From positions 1-46,954 of the forward strand of contig JAAUOM010000025.1 in assembly GCA_012034865.1 (NCBI GenBank): a stretch of 46,954 bases of DNA, read 5' to 3'. Below are positions 17,762 to 26,182 of the stretch, piece after piece. The stretch comes from Acaryochloris sp. CRU_2_0. Lineage in GTDB: Bacteria > Cyanobacteriota > Cyanobacteriia > Thermosynechococcales > Thermosynechococcaceae. Under the pieces are notes generated by a model, which saw nothing but the letters and a program-made list of their open reading frames with translations, was not told the DNA's origin and did no database searches. Each line of letters opens with the position of its first letter. Positions within the stretch are counted from its first letter, which is position 1. A program made the position numbers and the translations under genes.

Positions 17762-18406
17762 TTAAAGCGCAGGGGTGACCAGGGTTGAATGAACCTGCTC
17801 GACAAAATTTGCTAAGATTTGCAGCCCAAAGGTGGAAGACTTTTCCGGGTGAAACTGAACGGCCATCAGATTGTCGCGGGCGATCGCAGCCGTAATGGTC
17901 TGACTGCCGTGGGTGACCGTTGCCGCGATCGTAGCTGGATCAACGGGATCCACATAATAGGAATGGACAAAATAAACCCAGGGATGGACAGGAGAATGTT
18001 GCCACAAGGGGAGGTGGGGTTGCTGATATTGCAGTTGGTTCCAACCCATATGGGGAATCGTGAGTCCTGGTTCAGATTGGAAACGTTTGACGGTACCAGG
18101 CAGGATCCCTAGTCCCGGTTCAGTCCCTTCTTCACTACCCTCAAACAAAATTTGCAGGCCCAAACAAATCCCTAGAAAAGGCTTACCGCTGGCAAGGATG
18201 TCTTGAATCACGGGGACGAGATGGCGCGATCGCAAATGCTGCATCGCTGGGTCAAAAGCCCCCACCCCTGGTAAAACCACCGCATCGGCGGACACCAGAT
18301 CCTCAGGGCGATCACTCACCACCGTTTGGGCACCTGCTTTTTGCAAGCCTTTACAGGCTGAATGGAGATTGCCCATATCGTAGTCAATTACAGCGATCGC
18401 AGGCAT
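17762..18406 (-). CDS. hisH: Imidazole glycerol phosphate synthase, glutaminase subunit
   Basis: 214 residues. It releases ammonia from glutamine and passes it to HisF to form IGP and AICAR in histidine synthesis. Class I amidotransferase marks are IDYDMGNLHSACKGL at the start, VLPGVGAF, the nucleophile Cys in FLGICLGLQILFEGSEEG, and the His-Glu pair in VQFHPEKSS. It is the first gene of the hisH/membrane protein/rsmD unit. Confidence 0.95.
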   Translation of the reverse strand: MPAIAVIDYDMGNLHSACKGLQKAGAQTVVSDRPEDLVSADAVVLPGVGAFDPAMQHLRSRHLVPVIQDILASGKPFLGICLGLQILFEGSEEGTEPGLGILPGTVKRFQSEPGLTIPHMGWNQLQYQQPHLPLWQHSPVHPWVYFVHSYYVDPVDPATIAATVTHGSQTITAAIARDNLMAVQFHPEKSSTFGLQILANFVEQVHSTLVTPAL

Positions 18407-18755
18407 ACAATCACTCCCTATCCTTAGCCACTACAGCATCTGATCTGCTCATCTTATCCTAGCGTCTTTGTCTCCCTCGTATTTCTTTGCTGATTTTGGA
18501 GCTAAGATAACGATCTTGTTCACCCATCCAAGTAACCTCTCTAACTCAATGAAGAGAATTGATACAGTCGCTGTACAACCAGATTGTTAGGCTTTGCTAC
18601 ACAACAGTCTCTGCGCTTTTTATCTGCTTCTTCTCAACGTCAATCTGCTCATCAGAGGCTTCTTCTTGAGTAGCTGAATGACCTGTACAAATGGTATTTC
18701 CAGGTTTCCTATTGACTGTCCACCGCAAAGCATGTGTTAGACAGGCAAACCATCG
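18407..18755. other. 349-base intergenic region
   Basis: Between hisH (-) and the yefM operator. A minus-strand open frame at 18597-18797 runs through the operator and has no recognisable content, so I do not call it. A weak -35-like TTAGAC lies at 18737-18742, upstream of the TATAAT in the operator. Confidence 0.5.
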
Positions 18756-18788
18756 CCTATAATGTACGGTAACACCGTACATTATAGG
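18756..18788. promoter_or_regulatory. Perfect palindromic operator with embedded -10 box (yefM-yoeB)
   Basis: Perfect 15-base arms, CCTATAATGTACGGT and its complement, around AAC. The left arm contains TATAAT (18758-18763), so repressor binding would cover the promoter. The right arm ends 8 bases before the yefM start. YefM-YoeB modules are autoregulated by binding such palindromes, with a TGTACA-like core in several species; here the core is TGTACGGT. Confidence 0.85.
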
Positions 18789-18796
18789 GACTACCA

Positions 18797-19069
18797 ATGG
18801 ATACCGTCAGTGTAAACAAGTTCCGAGATACTTTAAAAGACTGCGTTGAAAGAGTGATCAGCCAGCATAATCCTCTTAAAGTTACTCGCCGAAATGGAAA
18901 GGACTTTGTTGTGGTCAGTGCCGAGGATTGGGAGCGAGAGCAAGAAACATTGTATGTGCTGCAAAGCAGTAACTTAATGAAGCAAATTTCTGATTCAATG
19001 ACCACTCATATGCAAAGACAGGGCTATACACCAACAGATGAGGAGATCCATGAGATCTCTAGTCTTTGA
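18797..19069 (+). CDS. yefM: YefM/Phd-family antitoxin
   Basis: 90 residues. The N-terminal half has the Phd/YefM DNA-binding fold (SVNKFRDTLKDCVERV, then PLKVTRRNGKDFVVVSAEDW), which both represses the operon and docks the C-terminal tail. The tail (TPTDEEIHEISSL) is the toxin-neutralising part. The gene follows a perfect operator palindrome and overlaps yoeB by 20 bases, the standard arrangement. Both partners look intact. Confidence 0.93.
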   Translation: MDTVSVNKFRDTLKDCVERVISQHNPLKVTRRNGKDFVVVSAEDWEREQETLYVLQSSNLMKQISDSMTTHMQRQGYTPTDEEIHEISSL

Positions 19070-19322
19070 AGGAAACACCTGGAGTAAATACGAAAAATTG
19101 AGAGAGAAAGATCAAAAACTGCACAATAATCTTTGTAGAATTCTCAAAGAAATGCTAAGAGGAGATCCAGCCTCAGGACTGGGAAAGCCTGAACCTCTTA
19201 AACATAATCTTTCTGGTCTTTGGTCTCGGAGGTTGTCACAGAAAGATCGGGTTATTTATAAGTTTGATAGTGACTATATTTACATCTTTGCAATAGGGGG
19301 TCACTACGACCAATTTGGCTAA
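19050..19322 (+). CDS. yoeB: YoeB-family mRNA interferase toxin
   Basis: About 90 residues from the ATG at 19050 (MRSLVFEGNTW). It cleaves mRNA on the ribosome. Family marks are the helix YEKLREKDQKLHNNLCRILK, the catalytic Glu in KPEPLKHNLSGLWSRR with the following arginines, and the C-terminal FAIGGHYDQF with the active-site His and aromatic residue. No internal defects are seen. The start is 20 bases inside yefM, which implies coupled translation. Confidence 0.93.
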   Translation: MRSLVFEGNTWSKYEKLREKDQKLHNNLCRILKEMLRGDPASGLGKPEPLKHNLSGLWSRRLSQKDRVIYKFDSDYIYIFAIGGHYDQFG

Positions 19323-19427
19323 GTCTAATAGCTGGTGGCGGTACTGGCCTCTAAGCTCTCCAAACAAAGTTGTGGTAACCCTACATCTAATAACTATTCA
19401 AGATTGCTAAAGATTACAATTTTATTG

Positions 19428-19766
19428 ATGGAAGCAAAGGATCGAACGATCCGCACCTACGAAACCAGCGATGGCCGAGTTCCTTGCAATGCATAACTAG
19501 AGGTATTCCGCGATCGTAAAGGTCGTGCCATCGTTCGGACTCGAATCAACCGACTACAATTGGGACTTTTTGGAGACACAAAGTCTGTGGGTGATGGAGT
19601 CAATGAACTCAGAATTTCCTACGGGCCTGGATATCGCGTCTACTTTGGTCTAGAGGGTGAGACACTTGTTATTTTGCTCTGTGGCGGAGATAAAAGCACT
19701 CAAGTCAAAGACATCAAACTAGCAAAAGAGTATTGGCAAGATTATAGGAATCGGGATGATGCCTAG
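19428..19766 (+). pseudogene. RelE/HigB-type toxin with an in-frame stop
   Basis: From the ATG at 19428 the frame reads MEAKDRTIRTYETSDG, meets TAA at 19494-19496, and continues in the same frame with LEVFRDRKGRAIVRTRINRL, GLFGDTKSVGDGVNEL and YGPGYRVYFGL. This is the conserved body of the small RelE/ParE-superfamily 'killer' toxins (putative addiction module killer protein). The nonsense codon replaces the Trp/Leu expected before LExxRD. The part downstream of the stop is intact, but it lacks the first strands, so the toxin is probably dead unless read-through or a late start operates. Confidence 0.8.
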
Positions 19767-20064
19767 AAGTAGAAGCTATCAAGAAGATCTATTAAAATCG
19801 CTGCAAGATCCAGAAGAGGCTGCTGCCTACTTGAATGCAGCTCTTGCAGATGGCAACGAGCAAGTTTTCTTGCTGGCACTTCAGAATGTGGCAGATGCAA
19901 CGATTGGCCCAGCTAATGGGACTGATAAAAGGTCAAGAAACTGTGAGACTCTCTCCGAAGCCCTACTTGCACAGCCAGATGATCCTCGTCTATCGACTAT
20001 TCGCGCTATTCTAGAGGGCTTAGGTTATCGTTTGGCTATTGAAGTGTCTCTCCCCCGTGCTTAA
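19756..20064 (+). CDS. HigA-like antitoxin with disturbed HTH
   Basis: 102 residues. The N-terminal part (SYQEDLLKSLQDPEEAAAYL and LADGNEQVFLLALQNVADA) and the C-terminal part (DDPRLSTIRAILEGLGYRLAI) match the antitoxins that follow this toxin family. Between them, where the helix-turn-helix should read R-L-A-Q-L-x-G-L, the frame gives ATIGPANGTDKRSRN. The expected RLAQLMGL is present in the +1 frame at about 19892-19920. Two compensating frameshifts would explain this. The gene overlaps the toxin end by 11 bases. Function is doubtful, in keeping with the broken toxin. Confidence 0.7.
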   Translation: MMPRSRSYQEDLLKSLQDPEEAAAYLNAALADGNEQVFLLALQNVADATIGPANGTDKRSRNCETLSEALLAQPDDPRLSTIRAILEGLGYRLAIEVSLPRA

Positions 20065-20238
20065 GTTGAAGTTGCTCCTAGGAATCCCAGAAGGCAGCAT
20101 CTGCTTTATATATTGACCTGCTCTGGAAACATTAATCGTTGTTATCGGTTCCGTTAATACTCAATAATCTTTAACCGTATATTATCGAAAATAGCGGGTT
20201 TTCGTTATTAAGCGCATTTTAACAGAGGCTCTTCCAGA

Positions 20239-21018
20239 TTATTTTGGAAATTTTTGGGTGCGAACATCCTCACAAAATTGCTGGACGGCCTCCTGTATGG
20301 ATTGACGCAGATCAATGTAGGGCTTGGCGAAAGGCGGTTGCCAGTCCGAGAGTCCTAAAACATCTGCGGTGACTAAGACTTGACCATCGCAGTGGGAACC
20401 TGCGCCAATGCCAATTGTCGGGATTGAGAGCGCGTGCGTAATGGTGGCAGCCAAAGTTGCCGGGATATGTTCTAAGACAATAGCAAATGCTCCGGCCTCT
20501 TCTAAGGCTTTTGCTTCTTGGAGAATACGATCTGCTTCTGGTTTTGAGGTGCCTTGGCGATGATAACCACTGAGTTGATGCAGCGATTGCGGGGTTAAGC
20601 CCACATGCCCCATTACCGGAATGCCGCGCTCGACTAAATAGCGCACCGTTATCACCATATCAGGATAACCCCCTTCCAGCTTTACCGCTGCCACCTCTGC
20701 AGCCTGCAATAATTTCCCGGCATTTCTTAAGGCTTGCTGAGGGCTTTCTTGATAGCTCAAGAAGGGTAAGTCACAGACCAAAAGCGCGTGTTTGACCCCG
20801 CGCCTAACAGCTTGGGCATGATAGAGCATTTCATCTAATGTTAAGGAAAGGGTGGTGGTATAGCCAAGAGCCACCATTGCCAGAGAATCACCCACCAGCA
20901 AGACATCGACCCCTGCCTGATCGAGGATGGTGGCTAACGCATAATCCCAAGCCGTGAGCACGGTTATAGGATGGCCTTGTTGTTTCCACTGTCGCAACTG
21001 CTGGATTGTCACAGCCAT
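20239..21018 (-). CDS. panB: 3-methyl-2-oxobutanoate hydroxymethyltransferase
   Basis: 259 residues. It transfers a hydroxymethyl group from 5,10-methylene-THF to alpha-ketoisovalerate to make ketopantoate for pantothenate and CoA. Blocks seen are [59 protein letters not shown] and [15 protein letters not shown]. Length and order are normal. It lies downstream of recA on the same strand, after a 93-base gap. Confidence 0.95.
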   Translation of the reverse strand: MAVTIQQLRQWKQQGHPITVLTAWDYALATILDQAGVDVLLVGDSLAMVALGYTTTLSLTLDEMLYHAQAVRRGVKHALLVCDLPFLSYQESPQQALRNAGKLLQAAEVAAVKLEGGYPDMVITVRYLVERGIPVMGHVGLTPQSLHQLSGYHRQGTSKPEADRILQEAKALEEAGAFAIVLEHIPATLAATITHALSIPTIGIGAGSHCDGQVLVTADVLGLSDWQPPFAKPYIDLRQSIQEAVQQFCEDVRTQKFPK

Positions 21019-21111
21019 ACTGACATTACTCCTTTACCCTTCTTTATCTAGGATAGAGGGTTCTTTTATAAATCAAGAGGGGGGATGGGGGGCAGGGTTC
21101 ACGCTTCGTTT

Positions 21112-22185
21112 CTATTCAGCGTCTTCTTGCTTACTTTTTCCGCTTTTTTTGGAGGAAACAATGGTGTTGGCAGATACCTCAACACCCATATCCAGCTTTT
21201 GGCGAACTTGCTGAGTTAAGGTTTCTGTAAATTCGGGGTTATCTTGCATGTATCGGACTGTATTATCACGACCCTGGCCAATATTTTCGCCATTATAGCT
21301 GTACCAGGCTCCTTTACGAACAAGAAATCCGGTCTCTTCTGCTATATCTAATAGGCAGCCAAGGGTAGAGATACCTTCGCCGAAAATAATGTCAAATTCA
21401 CCAATGCGGAAGGGGGGAGCAATTTTATTTTTGACGACTTTGACTTTGGCGCGGATGCCAAATTCTTCGGTGCCTTTTTTCAGGGTTTGAATACGACGAA
21501 TATCCAGTCGGACAGAGGCATAAAATTTGAGGGCATTACCACCCGTGGTTACTTCTGGATTGCCGTAGGTGACCCCAATTTTTTGGCGCAGTTGATTGAG
21601 AAACACAACAGTACAGCCAGTCCGGCCAATATTTCCTGTGATTTTGCGGAGAGCCTGACTCATGAGTCGAGCCTGTAAGCCCATATGGGAATCTCCCATC
21701 TCTCCTTCGATTTCGGCGCGGGGAACGAGGGCGGCTACCGAATCAATGACGACGATATCCACGGCGGTGGAACGCACCAGTTGATCGACAATTTCTAAGG
21801 CTGATTCACCTGTATCGGGTTGAGCCACAAGGAGGTTCTCGGTATCAACACCAACAGCAGCGGCATAGGTTGGATCAAGGGCATGTTCAGCATCCACAAA
21901 GGCGGCAATGCCACCCAATTTCTGGATTTCTGCGATCGCATGCAAGGCTAAAGTCGTCTTTCCTGAACTTTCTGGACCATAGATTTCAATGACTCTGCCC
22001 TTGGGTAACCCCCCACCCAAGGCTAAATCTAGCGTTAAGGCCCCACTAGAAATGGTCTCAATTTTCATGCGCGTCGCATCTCCTAAGCGCATGATTGACC
22101 CTTTGCCAAAGGTGCGTTCAATTTGATTGAGTACGACCCCCAGCGCTTTTTCCTTCTCAGAATTCGTGGGACTGTCAGTAGCCAT
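21112..22185 (-). CDS. recA: Recombinase RecA
   Basis: 357 residues from the ATG at 22185 ([15 protein letters not shown]). A 22-codon upstream extension is not needed. RecA is the strand-exchange ATPase for homologous repair. Walker [10 protein letters not shown], the [10 protein letters not shown] block, [29 protein letters not shown] with the L2 loop, and [19 protein letters not shown] are all present. No intein or insertion is seen. It is divergent from the NIF3-like gene. Confidence 0.98.
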   Translation of the reverse strand: MATDSPTNSEKEKALGVVLNQIERTFGKGSIMRLGDATRMKIETISSGALTLDLALGGGLPKGRVIEIYGPESSGKTTLALHAIAEIQKLGGIAAFVDAEHALDPTYAAAVGVDTENLLVAQPDTGESALEIVDQLVRSTAVDIVVIDSVAALVPRAEIEGEMGDSHMGLQARLMSQALRKITGNIGRTGCTVVFLNQLRQKIGVTYGNPEVTTGGNALKFYASVRLDIRRIQTLKKGTEEFGIRAKVKVVKNKIAPPFRIGEFDIIFGEGISTLGCLLDIAEETGFLVRKGAWYSYNGENIGQGRDNTVRYMQDNPEFTETLTQQVRQKLDMGVEVSANTIVSSKKSGKSKQEDAE

Positions 22186-22489
22186 GTATACCTCAAATAG
22201 AATGGTATGTAGATCTAGACGATGGTAAGGATCACAATCTTTATGAGCCAAATTCTCATTGTAGACATTCCCTGGTTCACGGAAAATACCTGTGTTTTAG
22301 GCATAGGCTGATCAGGTTTGCTGGTAAGGATTCTGATTGTTGAACTTAGACTGTTTTTTCTGGCGTTTGACAAAATCAGTTGCTAAGCAGTGGTAGTCAG
22401 CCCTAATCAATGGACTGGGACTATCATTCAAAATATTGGCATTAAAACCGAAAGGTTATGCTAAAAACAAGCGCAGTATATGGATAACA

Positions 22490-23302
22490 ATGAAAATTGG
22501 CGAGCTGATTGATGAGTTTGAGCGCTGGGCTAACCCAGTCTGGCAGGAGAAATGGGATAACTGTGGTTGGCAGATCGAACCCGGGATTTTGGAGCAGACA
22601 GCCCAGGTTTTAGTGTGTTTAACGCCGACGCTGGCAGTAATGGCAGAAGCGATCGCACTCCAAGAGCAAGGCACACCAGTGAATTTGATCTTTGCCCACC
22701 ATCCTTTGATCTTTGGATCGCTGAAATCGGTGCAAACAGGGAATGCCATTGGCGATATGGTGCGACTGTCGTTTATGCACCAAATTGGGGTCTATAGTGC
22801 CCATACCAATTTTGATCAAGTCACCGATGGCACAGCGGATGTATTAGCACAATTGCTAGATTTACAAGACGCTCAACCCGTTGAACCAACCCAGGATGGC
22901 TTGGGATATGGTCGCGTCGGCCATTTGAACCCAGTTCTGACGTTGCAACAACTCCTAGATAAGATTCAGTTGGCTCTCCAGCCTCCTGATTTACTAGTCT
23001 CTCCCACGGCGGATCGCCAACAGCAGATTGAGCGAGTAGCGGTTTTAGGGGGTTCTGGCGCTAGCTATATTGCGGCAGTCAGCCAGACAGGAGCGCAAGT
23101 CTACTTAACCTCAGATTGTAAGTTTCATCAATTTCAAGAGAGCCGCGATCGCAATCTCATCCTCATTGATGCAGGCCACTATGCAACAGAACGCCCTGCC
23201 TGCGCTCGTCTAGTCGAAAAATTGACCGCAATGGGCGCAGAGTGGACACAGTTGAGCCACGCCGATGAAGATTTTCGTGTTTTTTTGACATCAAACTCGT
23301 AA
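22490..23302 (+). CDS. NIF3 / DUF34 family metal-binding protein
   Basis: About 270 residues. It has the family's paired metal-site motifs: PxWQEKWDNCGWQ near the start, FAHHPLIFG, SAHTNFD, LGGSGASYI, TSDCKFHQF (a position usually read as GD.K.H), and the late DAGHYATER. The family is a homo-oligomer with a dinuclear metal centre, sometimes annotated as 'GTP cyclohydrolase I type 2', although its activity is not settled. I chose MKIGEL at 22490; an upstream in-frame start at 22436 has no support. It is convergent with the telomere-resolvase-like gene. Confidence 0.9.
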   Translation: MKIGELIDEFERWANPVWQEKWDNCGWQIEPGILEQTAQVLVCLTPTLAVMAEAIALQEQGTPVNLIFAHHPLIFGSLKSVQTGNAIGDMVRLSFMHQIGVYSAHTNFDQVTDGTADVLAQLLDLQDAQPVEPTQDGLGYGRVGHLNPVLTLQQLLDKIQLALQPPDLLVSPTADRQQQIERVAVLGGSGASYIAAVSQTGAQVYLTSDCKFHQFQESRDRNLILIDAGHYATERPACARLVEKLTAMGAEWTQLSHADEDFRVFLTSNS

Positions 23303-23357
23303 AAATTTTGTGATGAGTCTAAAATGTCTGAAAAATCAAATTCCTTGCCAATGGCAA

Positions 23358-25583
23358 TTAATCGGGTTCCCATTGAATGACCTGCTCAATATTTACCCCT
23401 GCATGACCATGCCGAACATTGTGGCGCGACTTTAGGCCATGCAGTTGATGGTGTTCCTGGATCTCGGCCTCATGGGCGTCTAAGACCCTCTGAATGACCC
23501 CCTGATAGGACTTGGTGAGGCGTTTGAGGGCGGATAAGCTAATCTCCCATTTCTGTATGTGTGTGCGATGGGGAGCATTGTTGTAGGCCATCATTGCATC
23601 GATAGCCTTGATGATTCTGGCCTCTGCTTCTGCAGAGGTGCCACGACTGCGCCTCTGCAGCTTTACCGTTGAGGATGGCGGGGTTTTCGCTGATTGCTCA
23701 GAAGTGGCTTCCTGAGTATCGAGGGATTCAGGCTGGATGGAGCCGGGTTGAGTCTGTCCATTGCTGGGCGCAGGAACTGGGAACTGCTGAGCAATGGTTC
23801 GTTCTGTCTGGATCAATTGCACCAGTTGGGAGAGGGCATGGGTTAAGACCTCTAATTTATGATCTAGGGTATGAGTTGTTGGGCTAGAGGAAGACGGTTG
23901 GTCTGACTGAGGGGTTACTGCAATTTGAGGTTGAACGGTCAGGGTTGGCGCTGGGTCTGTTTGAAGGGTATCCCTTTGCGGAGTAATCGGTTTCGAGATA
24001 GGGGTAGGGGTAGAAACCGGAGCGGTTGTCAACTCAATCTCATGTTCTGGATCTGCTAGGAAGCGTAAGGCATAGTGGGTACGTTGTACATAGCTAACGC
24101 CTTGCTTGGTATAACTCAGGCGCTCAGCCGTTTGCTGATCAATTAAGGGGAGCTGTCCACTGCGGATGGCCGTTGCGATCGCCCCTTCATAGATCGGTAG
24201 ATAATCTTGCGAATCATAAGTTTGCTCCAGCTCAGCAAGCTCCTGCTGACAGAGGCTGCGAATTGCTTCTGGATCGCGGAGGGGCAGCAAGGTGGTAATG
24301 AAGGCGTTGGCTGATTGCTCTAAGGTTTTTGCCGGGGTCGGGGGTCGAGGAATAGAGGGGTGGGGGATCTGGGGAGTGAAGGAGGGGCGGTTTTCGGGAA
24401 GGGATTGTTCAATCCAGGCTAAGAGTGCAGACATTTGATCGGGTTGGCTGGCCTTGGGGGCAAAGGGCTGCAAGAGCTGAAGCCAGCGATCGCGCTCATC
24501 TCGATACAGCCAGAGGGTAGAGCGGTCGCGTTTTGGGGACAATTGACGTTTACTAGGTGGAAGCATCGGTGATTCTTCCTCTGGCATCAAGGGTTCAGGC
24601 TCAAGTCCTGGAACACCCTGTTGAAAGATCTTCAGGATCTGTACACCTGGATCGTTCAGACGTACCCCTTGGCGACCATTGATGTTGCCCCGGCCATCGC
24701 CGATTTTGTAGTCATTGTAGTGGCGGGTGGAGGCTAAGGAGCGACGTAGGGTGGGATCCTGCTCATTTTGAATTAAAAAATGACCTTGAATGGCGGCCAT
24801 ATATTCAATATCGGCCACGGTTGGTGGGGCATACCAATGGGTGGCAATCCGAGCATAGATCGTCCGAAACAGGTGGGTATAGAGATTGCCCCGTCCTGCC
24901 CGCTGGGGAACGAGTTCAGCAAAGTGGAGATCGCAGGCTTTGGCCACGGGTGGACTGAACTTGCGGTTAATGGTTTCTAGATCTAAACCCACGGTATTGA
25001 CGGTTCGCCGCAGTTTACTGAGGGCGGCAATGACTTGCTGAGCAGGGGCTAGGGTGGGAATTTCAAACCGAAGCGTCCTTTCTTCTTGACGGCGTTTGAG
25101 CGCCCCTGTGAACCAGACAGTATAGGGAGATTCATAAATGAATTCAGCGGTTTGCAGCAGTTCCGTACACCGGCGACCCGTCACGACCGCTAGTCCCGCT
25201 GCAACTTCCGCCCAGTCTCGACTATCCAGGAGCATTTTGGCGCGATCAACAATGGCGTTGGGTTGTTCGATCAGACTTTGCTGTTCATTGCGAGTGGCCA
25301 CCGTATCACTAATAGATAGATTGATCTCAATCCATTCGTCCCGCGTGAAGTTCATCGCCTGCAAGGCAATATGGTTTTCCCCCAATTGCCGCTTCAGAGC
25401 CTGTCGTACCTCCGTCATCAAATTGCGCTGTTGCTTGAGATCTTTGAGACCATGATCCTGCCATTGCTGCTTCATCCAAGCTGCCCACTGCGCGGAGATC
25501 TGACGATCTTGGGGGGTGTCAATGAGGGGGGCGATCGCAGGGAAATATTGCTTGTCGTAGAGGGTTTTGAGCCAACGCCGCAT
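23358..25583 (-). CDS. Telomere resolvase (protelomerase)-like protein
   Basis: 741 residues. Residues about 1-300 resemble the telomere resolvase family (TelA/TelK/ResT), a branch of the tyrosine-recombinase/topoisomerase IB fold that turns a palindromic telomere into covalently closed hairpin ends. The catalytic set is visible in order: Arg in VTGRRCTE (137/138), Lys in GALKRRQ (163), Arg in YTHLFRTIYARIA (240), His in IQGHF (268) and Tyr in RHYNDYKIG (289 or 292). The remaining 400 or so residues are not like the short TelA. They include a Pro/Gln-rich stretch (about 330-620) and a basic helical C terminus with LSALKRLTKSYQGVIQRVLD, perhaps a second DNA-binding unit. HIP1 sites in the gene suggest long residence. 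It ends convergent with the NIF3-like gene, and a cluster of inverted repeats lies upstream. The target is unknown. Confidence 0.75.
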   Translation of the reverse strand: MRRWLKTLYDKQYFPAIAPLIDTPQDRQISAQWAAWMKQQWQDHGLKDLKQQRNLMTEVRQALKRQLGENHIALQAMNFTRDEWIEINLSISDTVATRNEQQSLIEQPNAIVDRAKMLLDSRDWAEVAAGLAVVTGRRCTELLQTAEFIYESPYTVWFTGALKRRQEERTLRFEIPTLAPAQQVIAALSKLRRTVNTVGLDLETINRKFSPPVAKACDLHFAELVPQRAGRGNLYTHLFRTIYARIATHWYAPPTVADIEYMAAIQGHFLIQNEQDPTLRRSLASTRHYNDYKIGDGRGNINGRQGVRLNDPGVQILKIFQQGVPGLEPEPLMPEEESPMLPPSKRQLSPKRDRSTLWLYRDERDRWLQLLQPFAPKASQPDQMSALLAWIEQSLPENRPSFTPQIPHPSIPRPPTPAKTLEQSANAFITTLLPLRDPEAIRSLCQQELAELEQTYDSQDYLPIYEGAIATAIRSGQLPLIDQQTAERLSYTKQGVSYVQRTHYALRFLADPEHEIELTTAPVSTPTPISKPITPQRDTLQTDPAPTLTVQPQIAVTPQSDQPSSSSPTTHTLDHKLEVLTHALSQLVQLIQTERTIAQQFPVPAPSNGQTQPGSIQPESLDTQEATSEQSAKTPPSSTVKLQRRSRGTSAEAEARIIKAIDAMMAYNNAPHRTHIQKWEISLSALKRLTKSYQGVIQRVLDAHEAEIQEHHQLHGLKSRHNVRHGHAGVNIEQVIQWEPD

Positions 25584-25617
25584 AGGCTTGCAGGATCCAG
25601 GTTGCGATGATTATTAC

Positions 25618-25681
25618 ATACCTATCGAGAAATCTCTCATGAGGTATAAAACCTTTGCAAATGCGATCAGCCTTTATACCT
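25618..25681. promoter_or_regulatory. Cluster of ATACCT/AGGTAT inverted repeats upstream of the resolvase-like gene
   Basis: Three copies of one hexamer: ATACCT at 25618-25623, AGGTAT at 25642-25647 and ATACCT at 25676-25681. The last two extend to 9-base arms AGGTATAAA/TTTATACCT with a 22-base gap. They lie 35-98 bases before the start of the resolvase-like gene, which suits operators or a binding array. They do not form one long perfect palindrome as a telomere target would. Confidence 0.5.
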
Positions 25682-25864
25682 AATTCTTCACCATGTAAAC
25701 AAACAGAATAATACTCTCTGTAAATAGTTTTTATTGACGTTAAAAATCACAAATCCTCACAGTTTCTTCAACATTAGGATCTATAACTACACCTACCTTA
25801 CCAAGCTTGTAATTATCAAACTTGTTATTGAAATGTATATCAGGAATTCATTTCCAAGAGGCTT

Positions 25865-26119
25865 ATGAGTAATTGTCCTTGCTGTTCAAATACATTGCTA
25901 CGACAAGTTCGTTTTGGGCAAATCAACTGGTTCTGCCCCCATTGTTGGGCAGAGATGCCCTTGACAAAATTTGAGAATAAATCCAATACACAGCCTAACT
26001 ATCCAGAACAAATTGTTCATAACGCTTTGATTGTGCCAAAAACTCGCCTGCGTAAGACTAGACAATTGAGTTTAACTCCACTAACGCTACACTCAGAAAT
26101 CAGTGCCCTGTATCAATAA
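25865..26119 (+). CDS. Small zinc-ribbon protein
   Basis: 84 residues. The N terminus has two Cys pairs, CPCCSNTLLRQ and WFCPHCWAEMP, a treble-clef/zinc-ribbon arrangement frequent in short cyanobacterial proteins of unknown role. The rest is polar with no recognised domain. AGAGG lies just upstream of the ATG. The IS5 element begins about 60 bases after the stop, and the true C terminus may have been altered by the neighbouring insertion. I see no such scar within the frame. Confidence 0.65.
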   Translation: MSNCPCCSNTLLRQVRFGQINWFCPHCWAEMPLTKFENKSNTQPNYPEQIVHNALIVPKTRLRKTRQLSLTPLTLHSEISALYQ

Positions 26120-26182
26120 CATTCGGTAAGCGCTTGTAGATTGGTCGAGTTACAGTCATCCTATCGTCGGCATGAATCCTTA

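Noticed and set aside
18597..18797. Minus-strand 66-codon frame over the yefM operator
   Set aside because: It starts inside the operator palindrome and yefM start, has no recognisable content and no ribosome-binding site. Treated as chance.
23343..23357. Short stem TTGCCA-a-TGGCAA between convergent genes
   Set aside because: Loop of one base and no T tract. Too weak to call a terminator.
25642..25681. Telomere (telRL-like) palindrome for the resolvase-like enzyme
   Set aside because: The arms are only 9 bases with a 22-base non-symmetric gap. Known targets are long near-perfect palindromes.
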